From positions 62,001-126,000 of the forward strand of contig CAWKOX010000009.1 of NCBI GenBank assembly GCA_963851095.1: a stretch of 64,000 nt of DNA, given 5' to 3'. This document shows positions 1 to 8,031 of this stretch, in pieces. Each line of letters begins with the position of its first letter. Position 1 is the first letter of the stretch. The position numbers were made by a program, and so were the translations under genes. Source of the stretch: Oleispira sp963851095. GTDB lineage: Bacteria > Pseudomonadota > Gammaproteobacteria > Pseudomonadales > Oceanobacteraceae. Below the pieces are notes generated by a model. That model was not told where the DNA came from. It made no database searches and saw only the letters and a list, made by a program, of their open reading frames with translations.

Positions 1-163
1 GCATCACCATATCGCGGGCAAAGCTATTTTTTAGGGTTTCGTCCGTCATTGCGTTACCGCCGTATTTAACGACGATCGTTTTGCCACTGAATTTTTGCAG
101 ATAGGGCAGGGCTTCACTAAGTACCTTGGTGGTGATTACTGCTTCTTTGCGACTCAATGGCAT
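1..163 (-). CDS. argB: Acetylglutamate kinase, N-terminal part (cut by window edge)
   Basis: Only the first 54 codons are inside the window; the rest runs off the left end. The protein starts MPLSRKEAVITTKVLSEALP and contains KTIVVKYGGNAM, the glycine-rich ATP-binding strand of acetylglutamate kinase. The family phosphorylates N-acetylglutamate in the second step of arginine synthesis, in the cytoplasm. The next gene on the same strand order is algC, and argB next to algC, dut and coaBC is the Pseudomonas arrangement, which supports the call. Confidence 0.9.
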   Translation of the reverse strand, partial: MPLSRKEAVITTKVLSEALPYLQKFSGKTIVVKYGGNAMTDETLKNSFARDMVM

Positions 164-279
164 GGAGTAATTTCCTAATTTAAAAAATAGATAAACAAAT
201 AAAAATTGTAGGCGGCGCATTATAGCTTGGCCGCCTAGTAGAATCATCTATCGAATGACGATGAGGTGTAAAAATATAC

Positions 280-2784
280 TTAGAAGGGAATATCCAGTTC
301 TGGTGCATGCTGGATAAGAGCATTTTTGTACAATAATTGAATGCGTTCAATCGCATTTTGGTCATTACCAGCAAAACGTAGGGTTAATTTGGGCGAATGA
401 TTGGAGGCTCTGACTAAGCCCCAGCCATCTTCAAAATCAGAGCGAATACCATCAATGGTTGTAACGCGCGCACCTTGCTGCAAGCTAGGCTCTGATGCCA
501 GCTTTTGTATGATTGCTAGTTTACTTTCATCATCCGTGCAGAGGGTAATGTCTTCAGAAATCACTTCGTATGGAAACTCAGAAAAGATTTCGGAAACGGT
601 CGAGAGCTGATGGCTAAGAACCTCTAATAAGCGAGCGCTGGCATAGAGTGCATCATCGAACCCGTACCAGCGATCACGGAAATATATATGGCCGCTGAGC
701 TCTCCACCTAGGGTTGCTTGAAGTGCTTCCATCTTATATTTCATACGGCTTTGACCAGATTTCCACATGGTCGCGCGGCCTCCAAGCTGAGAAATAACCT
801 GATTTAAACGACGTGATGACTTTATGTCATAAATAATATCGCAGCCAGGTTGGCGACTAATCACATCTTTGGCGAGCAGCATTAATATACGGTCGGGTAA
901 AATTCGTTCTCCTTTTTCATCGATAGCCGCGAGGCGATCACCATCCCCATCAACCGCGATGCCTAAGTCTGCTTTGTGTTCAATCACTGCAGCTTGCAGT
1001 GCGGTCAAATTTTTAGCTTGGCTCGGGTCGGGTTGGTGATTAGGAAATTGCCCATCAACATCACAAAATAGCGGTACGATATCCAGCCCCATCGTTCTTA
1101 GAAGCTTTAAACCGATAGGCCCCGCAATGCCATTGGCGGCATCAAATACGACTTTGAGTGGACGGCTCAGCTGAATGTCACTTTGAATGCGCTGAAGGTA
1201 GTCGTTGCTGATATTCTTTTCTTCTACAATGCCTGCGCCTGTGCGGAAGTCATGGCGCTGAATTCTATGGTAAAGCGCCATCAATGATTCTTTTTCTAAG
1301 GTATTGCGGTTAACGATTATCTTAAAACCATTGTAGTCAGCAGTATTGTGGCTGGCGGTCACGATGATGCCGTTTGTGGTATCGAGCTCATGGCAAGCGT
1401 AATACATCATGCCCGTGACAGTTGAGCCAATATTAATAACATTGCAGCCTGTGGCGACTAAGCCTTCTTGCAGTGCTAAGGCCAGTTCTGGACTCGAGGT
1501 TCGGCCATCCCAGCCGAGTACGATGCTGTTCTCGCCTCGAGTTAGCAGCTCACTGCCTAGGGCGAGGCCAATGTGCTTGGCAATATCAGGGGTTAATTCT
1601 TCTTTTTCTACATTTCCACGTATGTCGTAAGCACGAAATATTGCGGGGTTTATATCTAGGATGTCTTCGACTTCTTCAACCATGACTTGAGGGATTGCTT
1701 CACTTTTTTGATTTGAAGGCGTCGAACTCGTTGGTTTTTTTGCCAGCGCTGCATGGGATGGCTGAACAAGTTCAATACGCTGTCTCTCGCGTTTAATTTC
1801 AGCGGTGGCCGTTTCATCAGTATCAGAAATTAAGCCTTTTGAGCTGGCTAGGTGTTCCATGGCCTTACCCAAATCGTGAAAGATCTTAATGTTAAACTTG
1901 GGCCAGCTATTATCGCCCTTACGAAACAGTTGACGAACATAGTTGAGTAAGATGAGCTGGTTGTGGTCAATCTCACGTTTTTGCAACCAGTTGATGATTA
2001 TTAAGGTAATTAGAGTACCCAGTAGTGCAACAATCCAAGGGGTAATAATCGAGGCAGTCGCCAGTTGCGGGCGAGTATCAGCAGGAATAAAGGTTAAAAA
2101 CCAATAGTCGTTAATCGACTCAGTCACAATCGTAAGGTGGGTGGAACTCTTGGCGCCAATCTCAAAGACCTGCAAGCCCTTTGTCGGGTCGGATTTTAAA
2201 ACTTGGCGAGTTGATATTAAACCATGTTTGGCGGCCGCGCCTTGGCGCAGCTGCTCTAACCAATCATCGCCATACTCGATCAGTAAAATACCCGTGACGG
2301 TTTGGGTATAGTCTTTAATGGGTGTGGCCAGATAGAAATGAATACTGCCATTTAACTGAACCGCTTCTAAGGGCAATTCTTCTCCCTTGAGGGTTTTTGT
2401 TGCCAGTTCTTGTACGGCAAAGCCTAGCTGATCTTGCAATCCTAAAGCACTTTCATTGTCTAGTATGAATATCTGATCGGCACCGGTAATTAATGATTTT
2501 AGCGTGCGCTTCCAGCTGAGATCTTCTTTATTGAGATAGGCTATTGTTTGTTCGTGACGAGCAGCATTCTTTTGCTGCATCTGAGTTTCGGCAAGTTTAA
2601 TCCGTAAACTATGGGCCATTTGTTGGGCCATAGCATGGGCATATTCTTTGTCTAAGGTCGCTTGGGTGAATAAGTTCACTTGCAAGCTTTGCATTGAAAG
2701 GCCAAGGGAAATAAAGAGTAAGGCGACCCATATTCCAAGTCGATTATAAAACGCTAGAGTGCGCTTGGGTGCTTTTATTTCCAC
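280..2784 (-). CDS. algC: Phosphomannomutase/phosphoglucomutase with N-terminal membrane sensor-like domain
   Basis: 834 residues. The first ~265 residues hold two membrane segments (about 15-35 and 245-265) enclosing a periplasmic loop, followed by a short linker. The enzyme starts near FRAYDIRGN (about residue 385). The phosphoserine loop reads TASHNTADYNGFK where the family usually has TGSHNP, the metal loop is DGDGDRLA, and the sugar-binding loop is GGELSGHIYF. AlgC interconverts mannose or glucose 6- and 1-phosphates for LPS and exopolysaccharide precursors. Related long AlgC proteins exist in pseudomonads, so the fusion is a lineage trait. The role of the membrane half is not known to me. 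It lies in line with dut and coaBC on the minus strand. Confidence 0.9.
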   Translation of the reverse strand: MEIKAPKRTLAFYNRLGIWVALLFISLGLSMQSLQVNLFTQATLDKEYAHAMAQQMAHSLRIKLAETQMQQKNAARHEQTIAYLNKEDLSWKRTLKSLITGADQIFILDNESALGLQDQLGFAVQELATKTLKGEELPLEAVQLNGSIHFYLATPIKDYTQTVTGILLIEYGDDWLEQLRQGAAAKHGLISTRQVLKSDPTKGLQVFEIGAKSSTHLTIVTESINDYWFLTFIPADTRPQLATASIITPWIVALLGTLITLIIINWLQKREIDHNQLILLNYVRQLFRKGDNSWPKFNIKIFHDLGKAMEHLASSKGLISDTDETATAEIKRERQRIELVQPSHAALAKKPTSSTPSNQKSEAIPQVMVEEVEDILDINPAIFRAYDIRGNVEKEELTPDIAKHIGLALGSELLTRGENSIVLGWDGRTSSPELALALQEGLVATGCNVINIGSTVTGMMYYACHELDTTNGIIVTASHNTADYNGFKIIVNRNTLEKESLMALYHRIQRHDFRTGAGIVEEKNISNDYLQRIQSDIQLSRPLKVVFDAANGIAGPIGLKLLRTMGLDIVPLFCDVDGQFPNHQPDPSQAKNLTALQAAVIEHKADLGIAVDGDGDRLAAIDEKGERILPDRILMLLAKDVISRQPGCDIIYDIKSSRRLNQVISQLGGRATMWKSGQSRMKYKMEALQATLGGELSGHIYFRDRWYGFDDALYASARLLEVLSHQLSTVSEIFSEFPYEVISEDITLCTDDESKLAIIQKLASEPSLQQGARVTTIDGIRSDFEDGWGLVRASNHSPKLTLRFAGNDQNAIERIQLLYKNALIQHAPELDIPF

Positions 2785-2891
2785 GGCTAAATCATTCCTT
2801 GTCGTTCTGTGTTTTCTTATTATTGTTAGTGTAGATTAAAACAGGACGATGAGATTCATCGTAATAAGTCACAATGTCCTGTTTTGTTACA

Positions 2892-3350
2892 TTAGCCTCT
2901 ACCAGAGTGGCCAAAGCCTCCTTCTCCGCGATCAGTCGCTTTAAAATCTTCAACGATATCAAATTCAGCTTGCACAACCGGTACGATAATAAGTTGAGCT
3001 AAGCGTTCACCCACTTCGATGGTGAAGGCTTGCTGTCCACGGTTCCAGCATGAAACCATCAGCTCACCTTGGTAGTCAGAATCAATAAGACCTACCAAGT
3101 TACCCAGTACAATACCATGCTTATGGCCTAGGCCCGAACGTGGCAAAATCATTGCCGCAATTGAAGGGTCTTCTAAGAATATAGAAAGACCCGTAGGAAT
3201 CAATTGTGTTTCACCTGGGTGAAGTGTCAGTGGAGCATCTAATGCCGCACGTAAATCTAAACCTGCCGAGCCAGAGGTTGCATATTCAGGCATTGGAATT
3301 TCATTACCAATGCGAGGGTCGAGTACTTTTACTTGCAGTTGTTTTTTCAT
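2892..3350 (-). CDS. dut: dUTP diphosphatase
   Basis: 152 residues, the normal size of a trimeric dUTPase. All five motifs are visible: SAGLDLRAA (1), PRSGLGHKHG (2), GLIDSDYQGEL (3, with the catalytic Asp), RLAQLIIVPV (4) and the mobile C-terminal arm RGEGGFGHSG (5). It hydrolyses dUTP to dUMP and pyrophosphate, keeping uracil out of DNA and feeding thymidylate synthesis. It sits 37 bases after coaBC on the same strand, the conserved coaBC-dut pair. Confidence 0.96.
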   Translation of the reverse strand: MKKQLQVKVLDPRIGNEIPMPEYATSGSAGLDLRAALDAPLTLHPGETQLIPTGLSIFLEDPSIAAMILPRSGLGHKHGIVLGNLVGLIDSDYQGELMVSCWNRGQQAFTIEVGERLAQLIIVPVVQAEFDIVEDFKATDRGEGGFGHSGRG

Positions 3351-3387
3351 TGTTGTCTTCTCAGTATTTTAGTATTCAGTACGATTT

Positions 3388-4605
3388 CTAAGTCGTCTTA
3401 TTATCAGCATATTGCTGAGCAATTAATGCAATTAGATCATTCGATAAGGCCGATTTAGACATGCGAGGAAAATCTTGCTGATTCTCTCCCCAGAATGCGG
3501 TGACGGCATTGTTATCGCTATTGAAACCAATATCGGTATTCGATACATCATTAGCGATAATCATGTTTAGATTTTTACTTTGTAATTTACCGCGAGCGTA
3601 GTCAGCCACATCTTGAGTTTCAGCGGCAAAACCTACTACAAACGGGGCTGTTTCAAGCTGTGCAACAGTGGCAACAATGTCAGGGTTTTTCACCAATGAG
3701 ATTTGCATGTGTTCACCAGACTTTTTAATTTTCTGCGTCGCTACTTGTACTGGGCGATAGTCGGCAACGGCTGCGGCTGCTATGAATATGTCGCAATTAT
3801 TCTGTATGCCAAGACTTGCGGCAAGCATGTCGCTAGCACTATCAACGTGTATCACGGCTACTTTTTCGGGTGCGGCTAAGCGTACAGGGCCACTAATAAT
3901 CGTTACTCTTGCGCCAGCATCACGAGCCGCTTCTGCTAGCGCGTACCCCATTTTCCCTGAACTGTGATTACTAATAAAACGCACAGGGTCAATGGCTTCA
4001 CGGGTTGGGCCCGCTGTGATGACAACGTCTAAGCCTGATAGGGCTTTAGAGGTAAAGAGTTTGGCGCAATGTTCTGCGATAAGGCTAGGTTCTAACATTC
4101 GGCCAGGGCCGACATCCCCACAGGCTTGTTCACCATCGGCAGGGCCAAAGTTATGAAACTTCTTACCTTTTAAATCGGTAAGGTAACGAATATTAGCCTG
4201 GGTTATTTCATCGCGCCACATGGCTTGATTCATGGCGGGGCAGATAGCTAACGAAGCATCGCTTGCGAGGCACAAGGTTGTTAGCAGGTCATTTCCCATA
4301 CCTTGAGAGAGGCGCGCAATGAAGTCAGCAGACGCTGGCGCTACGACAATAATATCAGCCCAGCGTGCTAATTCGATGTGACCCATGCCAGCTTCCGCTT
4401 CAGGGTCTAACATAGAGTAATGAACTGGATTTCCTGACAGGGCTTGTAAGGTCAGGGGGGTAATGAATTCTTGAGCGGCAGTGGTCATCACGACGCGAAC
4501 TTCTGCCTTTGCTTTACGCAATTCACGAACGAGCTCCGCGGCTTTGTAAGCTGCGATGCCACCGGTTATACCTAAAAGAATACGTTTGTTGCAAAGCTGT
4601 TGCAT
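3388..4605 (-). CDS. coaBC: Bifunctional phosphopantothenoylcysteine decarboxylase / phosphopantothenate-cysteine ligase
   Basis: 405 residues. The N-terminal flavoprotein half starts KRILLGITGGIAAYKAAEL and carries the CoaC motif around CPAMNQAMW. The C-terminal CoaB half starts near LDVVITAGPTREAIDPVRF and has the dimer/ligase segment SNHSSGKMGYALAE. It makes 4'-phosphopantetheine from phosphopantothenate and cysteine using CTP, so together with coaD at 10.1 kb two steps of CoA synthesis are in this window. The ATG at 4605 is divergent to radC. Confidence 0.96.
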   Translation of the reverse strand: MQQLCNKRILLGITGGIAAYKAAELVRELRKAKAEVRVVMTTAAQEFITPLTLQALSGNPVHYSMLDPEAEAGMGHIELARWADIIVVAPASADFIARLSQGMGNDLLTTLCLASDASLAICPAMNQAMWRDEITQANIRYLTDLKGKKFHNFGPADGEQACGDVGPGRMLEPSLIAEHCAKLFTSKALSGLDVVITAGPTREAIDPVRFISNHSSGKMGYALAEAARDAGARVTIISGPVRLAAPEKVAVIHVDSASDMLAASLGIQNNCDIFIAAAAVADYRPVQVATQKIKKSGEHMQISLVKNPDIVATVAQLETAPFVVGFAAETQDVADYARGKLQSKNLNMIIANDVSNTDIGFNSDNNAVTAFWGENQQDFPRMSKSALSNDLIALIAQQYADNKTT

Positions 4606-4711
4606 AGGAATGCCCTTTAAAGATCTTCTGTCAGTATATCAGTGGATTGAGAGAATCAAAAAGGGGATATGGTTTTTCGTTAATACGGGTAAAAATAAAG
4701 GATTATTAAGT

Positions 4712-5386
4712 ATGTCGATTACAGATTGGCCGGCCGATGAAAGGCCTAGGGAGAAGTTACTTGCGCGAGGCGCCGAGCATTTATCGGACGCTGAGTTATT
4801 AGCTATTTTTTTGCGCACCGGGGTAACGGGAAAGAGTGCGGTTGATTTGGCTAGAGATTTGTTGACGGGCTTTGGCGGTTTGCGCCAATTGCTGGTGGCA
4901 GATCAGGGACAGTTTACTCAGCATCACGGCTTGGGCCCGGCGAAATTTGCTCAGTTGCAGGCCGTATTGGAAATGTCGAGTAGGCATCTAGCGCAAACCT
5001 TGCAAAAGGAGGATGCACTGACAAGCCCACAGTTAACCCAGCGTTATTTAATGTCAAAGTTGCGTGATCGTCAGAACGAAGCGTTTGTGGCGTTATTTTT
5101 GGATAGTCAGCACCGAGTGATTGAATATGTGGAATTGGCTCATGGCACCATTGATGGTGCTGCGGTTTATCCTCGCGAAGTAGTGAAAATGGCGTTGTCG
5201 AAAAATGCGGCGGCAGTCATTTTTGCCCATAATCATCCGTCGGGAATTGCGGAAGCGAGTCACGCGGATAAGGCCATTACTGAGCGTTTGGTAAAAGCAT
5301 TATCTTTGCTCGATATTCGTGTTTTGGATCATATTATTGTGGGTGATGGTGAGTTTACGTCTTTTGCAGAAAAAGGCTGGCTATAA
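4712..5386 (+). CDS. radC: RadC family JAB-domain protein
   Basis: 224 residues starting MSITDWPADERPREKLLARG, the typical RadC start. The open frame runs further upstream, but the ATG at 4712 matches the family and leaves ~100 bases for a promoter shared with divergent coaBC. The N-terminal part is a helix-hairpin-helix module (LSDAELLAIFLRTG). The C-terminal JAB/MPN metalloprotease-like domain carries HNHPSG with a downstream Asp. The function of RadC is unsettled; it is not a proven repair enzyme despite the name. Its place next to coaBC and rpmB-rpmG is conserved in gammaproteobacteria. Confidence 0.93.
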   Translation: MSITDWPADERPREKLLARGAEHLSDAELLAIFLRTGVTGKSAVDLARDLLTGFGGLRQLLVADQGQFTQHHGLGPAKFAQLQAVLEMSSRHLAQTLQKEDALTSPQLTQRYLMSKLRDRQNEAFVALFLDSQHRVIEYVELAHGTIDGAAVYPREVVKMALSKNAAAVIFAHNHPSGIAEASHADKAITERLVKALSLLDIRVLDHIIVGDGEFTSFAEKGWL

Positions 5387-5665
5387 TGGTATTGAGTGTC
5401 TAACATAGCCATTTAAGGGCAAATATAAGCTGTTTGTGTAAAATACAGCCTGTTGTCCTTGCCAACCCCCCTGATTTTTTGGTATAAAGCGCAACCCTTT
5501 TTTAAGGTCGTTGTGTTTCCGTTGCTTTGCTTTGGAAAATACCCCTTAAAAAATTTAGGGAACTAACAGTTTCAACTGGCATTTTATAAGCCCGGTTGGT
5601 AACAAGATTTTTCATTGGATTCTTCGTACGAAGGTCTGATATTTAATGACTCGGGGCGAGTAGCA

Positions 5666-5902
5666 ATGTCTAAAGTTTGTCAGGTTACAGGTAAGCGCCC
5701 TGTAACAGGAAATAATGTATCTCACTCAAATATTAAAAGTAAGCGTCGTTTTTTGCCGAACTTACAATCCCATCGTTTTTGGGTAGAGACTGAGAACCGT
5801 TTTGTACGCTTACGTTTAACTACGAAAGGTATGCGTATCATTGATAAGAAGGGTATCGATGCCGTTCTTAAAGAAATCCGCGCACGCGGCGAAAAAGTTT
5901 AA
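5666..5902 (+). CDS. rpmB: 50S ribosomal protein L28
   Basis: 78 residues, MSKVCQVTGKRPVTGNNVSH, the exact family length. An open frame extends 51 bases further upstream, but the ATG at 5666 is the conserved start. It is part of the large ribosomal subunit. rpmG begins 12 bases after its stop behind an AGGAG, so the two are co-transcribed. The 279-base gap from radC should hold their promoter. Confidence 0.97.
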   Translation: MSKVCQVTGKRPVTGNNVSHSNIKSKRRFLPNLQSHRFWVETENRFVRLRLTTKGMRIIDKKGIDAVLKEIRARGEKV

Positions 5903-5914
5903 AGGAGCAGTATT

Positions 5915-6073
5915 ATGCCACGCGATAAGATTCGTTTAGTTTCAAGTGCCGGTACTGGTCACTTCTACACAACTGATAAAAACAAACGTACGATGCCTGA
6001 AAAAATGGAAATCAAAAAGTTTGATCCAGTTGTACGCAAGCACGTAATGTATAAAGAAGCTAAAATTAAGTAA
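5915..6073 (+). CDS. rpmG: 50S ribosomal protein L33 (zinc-independent form)
   Basis: 52 residues, MPRDKIRLVSSAGTGHFYTT, ending VRKHVMYKEAKIK. The four cysteines of the zinc-binding L33 type are absent, so this is the C-minus form that does not need zinc. A strong AAAGGAG ribosome site lies at 5901-5907. It follows rpmB in the usual two-gene operon and is closed by a hairpin terminator at 6091. Confidence 0.96.
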   Translation: MPRDKIRLVSSAGTGHFYTTDKNKRTMPEKMEIKKFDPVVRKHVMYKEAKIK

Positions 6074-6090
6074 GCTTTTTTGTCATTGAA

Positions 6091-6138
6091 AAACCCAGTC
6101 TTGTTGGCTTGTAAGAGTTAACAACACTGGGTTTTTTT
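6091..6138 (+). terminator. Rho-independent terminator of rpmB-rpmG
   Basis: The arms AAACCCAGT-C-TTGTT and AACAA-C-ACTGGGTTT pair over 14 base pairs with one C-C mismatch, followed by a run of seven T. It lies 17 bases after the rpmG stop. Confidence 0.9.
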
Positions 6139-6299
6139 ATGTCTGAAATTTGGATCTAGGATTCAAGGTGCTGTTGGATTGAGGCTTTACCGACGAAGTG
6201 TCAGATTTTTATTCTTCTGTGTAGAATCTAATTCAGCACTTTAAAGTCATGAATACCAAAGCACCAACGCGTAAGAAAAAAATCAGCGAGAAAAACAGA

Positions 6300-7115
6300 A
6301 TGCCCGAACTTCCAGAAGTAGAAACCACCAAGCGCGGAATTGAAAAGTACCTCAAGGGCTATACTCTAGACGGCGTAAATATTCGTCAAGGGCGCTTACG
6401 CTGGCCTGTAGGTGAAGAAATTCAGGCGCTGGAAGGTCAGGTGATCAAGTCAATTACTCGCCGTGCTAAATACATCTTGGTAGAGTTTGAATCTGGCTAT
6501 GCACTTTGGCATTTAGGTATGTCAGGGTCCTTACGCTTAGTCGAACCGAGCGAGGCGGAAAATTATGGCAAGCATGATCATATCGATTGGGAACTGAGTA
6601 GCGGTAAGATTTTACGCTATCACGACCCTCGTCGTTTCGGCGCATTGCTGTGGGTCGAAGACCCTGTGGATAATAACTACATCAATCATCTTGGCCCCGA
6701 ACCGTTAAGCGAAGAGTTTGATGCCGCGTATTTGTATGCAAAAAGCCGAGGCAAAAAAGCGCCGATAAAAACCTTCATCATGGATGGTAAGGTTGTTGTG
6801 GGTGTGGGGAATATCTACGCCAACGAAAGTTTATTTCTAGCCGGAATAAAACCGACGACGCCTGCGGGGAAGGTCAGCAAAGCGCGTATGGAAGTATTGG
6901 TTGGTTATATTAAGCAAGTGCTGGCTTCTGCGATTGAACAAGGCGGCACTACATTACGGGACTTTGTTGGTGGGGATGGCAAGCCGGGATACTTTGCCCA
7001 GAAGCTAAATGTTTATGGACGCGGTGGTGAAGCGTGCGTGACGTGCAAAAAGACCTTGAAAGAAATCCGCCAAGGTCAAAGAACGACTGTGTATTGCACA
7101 GCTTGCCAGAAGTAA
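6300..7115 (+). CDS. mutM: Formamidopyrimidine-DNA glycosylase
   Basis: 271 residues starting MPELPEVETTKRGIEKYLKG. The ATG at 6300 is chosen over the longer frame from 6249 because Pro2 is the catalytic nucleophile and Glu3 is also needed. The beta-hairpin Lys is in ITRRAKYIL, the helix-two-turn-helix carries VVGVGNIYANE, and the C-terminal zinc finger has CVTC and CTAC. It removes 8-oxoguanine and formamidopyrimidines and nicks the strand by beta,delta-elimination. It is followed at 7144 by a hairpin with a T run. Confidence 0.96.
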   Translation: MPELPEVETTKRGIEKYLKGYTLDGVNIRQGRLRWPVGEEIQALEGQVIKSITRRAKYILVEFESGYALWHLGMSGSLRLVEPSEAENYGKHDHIDWELSSGKILRYHDPRRFGALLWVEDPVDNNYINHLGPEPLSEEFDAAYLYAKSRGKKAPIKTFIMDGKVVVGVGNIYANESLFLAGIKPTTPAGKVSKARMEVLVGYIKQVLASAIEQGGTTLRDFVGGDGKPGYFAQKLNVYGRGGEACVTCKKTLKEIRQGQRTTVYCTACQK

Positions 7116-7143
7116 CTTGTTGTCCTAAATCTGCATTGCGGTT

Positions 7144-7196
7144 GTTACCCTAAAGGGTAACCTACATTTTTTTGGTGGGTCGTACTTTAGTGCGAC
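7144..7196. repeat. REP-like inverted pair of hairpins between mutM and the DUF218 gene
   Basis: Two 18-base hairpins of the form 7 + 4 + 7 lie here in opposite orientation. The first is GTTACCC-TAAA-GGGTAAC (7144-7161), followed by CTACAT and a T run. The second, read on the minus strand, is GTCGCAC-TAAA-GTACGAC (7179-7196). They share the TAAA loop. The first can also end mutM transcription. The second overlaps the last codons of the DUF218 gene, whose TAA stop is made from the loop. Related units lie at 36860 and 36906. Confidence 0.6.
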
Positions 7197-7945
7197 TTAA
7201 TTGCTGCCCACGCTCGCCCTAATAACTCATACCAACTGCGTTCTGTTTTCATCAGAGCGCTGGTCTCAATTTTCCAATTTGATGAGGTTTGTTGCGCTGC
7301 AAAATGCGCGGAGGCGGGTATTGGCTTTAAGTTTTGGCCTTCAATGCTTTGCTGCTCAAACCAATTAATAGAGCGCCGCATGTGTGACGCCGAAGTGACC
7401 AAAGCAAAGCGCTTGCCGTTAAGAAAAGGCGCGGTCAGTTCTGCTTCTTGTTGAGTATCTTGCGCGGTGGGGAATAAGCGAATTTGCTCTTTGGGTACCC
7501 CTAAGCTTAAAGCGATTTTCCCAGCCACTTCGGCATAAGGTCGGCTTTCATCACCAGCATAACCTGATAACAATAACTCGGCTTCAGGGTTAGCTTGCCA
7601 AATACGGTAGCCTTCCATTAAACGATACAAACCCGTTCCGCAAAGCTGCGCCATCGGTGGAATTTCGTCGCTAACAGTATGGCAATTTCCTAATACCACA
7701 ATCGCATCAACAGGCTGCGTAATATCAAATTTAGAGTATTGCTGCTCCAAGGGATAGAGCACAGAATTAGCAAACGGCTGCCAACTGAATAGCATCAATA
7801 ACGCGACACCAGTAAAAGCGATGGCACGGCCAATATGGGCGCGCCAATAGCTAAGCATTAAACCAAATAAAATAATTAAACAGCAAAACGGCAGCGGCAT
7901 TAACCACATGCTGATCAGTTTTTTGAGAATGAACCCTAATTCCAT
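7187..7945 (-). CDS. DUF218 (YdcF/ElyC family) membrane-anchored protein
   Basis: 252 residues. Two N-terminal membrane segments (about 12-30 and 37-55) precede a DUF218 domain with DAIVVLGNCH, LLLSGYAGDESRPYAEV and LVTSASHMRRS. The family includes ElyC, which protects peptidoglycan and undecaprenyl-phosphate metabolism in E. coli, and SanA/YdcF. The substrate is unproven, so I give no symbol. The stop codon lies inside a REP-like hairpin, so the last residues may be recent. Confidence 0.8.
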   Translation of the reverse strand: MELGFILKKLISMWLMPLPFCCLIILFGLMLSYWRAHIGRAIAFTGVALLMLFSWQPFANSVLYPLEQQYSKFDITQPVDAIVVLGNCHTVSDEIPPMAQLCGTGLYRLMEGYRIWQANPEAELLLSGYAGDESRPYAEVAGKIALSLGVPKEQIRLFPTAQDTQQEAELTAPFLNGKRFALVTSASHMRRSINWFEQQSIEGQNLKPIPASAHFAAQQTSSNWKIETSALMKTERSWYELLGRAWAAIKSH

Positions 7946-7975
7946 TATTTATCTCATTGTGAAATTTAAAACACT

Positions 7976-8025
7976 GATCCCAAACTAGGTGATTGTTTTG
8001 CGGAATAATTACCTAGTTTGGGGTC
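7976..8025. repeat. Long inverted repeat, probable terminator
   Basis: The 15-base arms GATCCCAAACTAGGT (7976-7990) and ACCTAGTTTGGGGTC (8011-8025) match at 14 of 15 positions around a 20-base loop. It lies just after the stop of the minus-strand ggt gene and 30 bases before the DUF218 gene, so it probably ends ggt transcription. The better T run (TCTTTTA) is however on the plus side. Confidence 0.6.
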
Positions 8026-8031
8026 TTTTAA

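Noticed and set aside
2792..2977. 61-residue minus-strand frame overlapping the end of dut
   Set aside because: Out-of-frame shadow of dut with no start signal or resemblance.
4556..4711. Longer RadC start at 4556
   Set aside because: It would overlap the divergent coaBC start and add residues absent from the family; the ATG at 4712 fits the conserved N-terminus.
6249..6299. Longer MutM start at 6249
   Set aside because: MutM needs an N-terminal Pro2-Glu3 for catalysis, so translation must begin at 6300.
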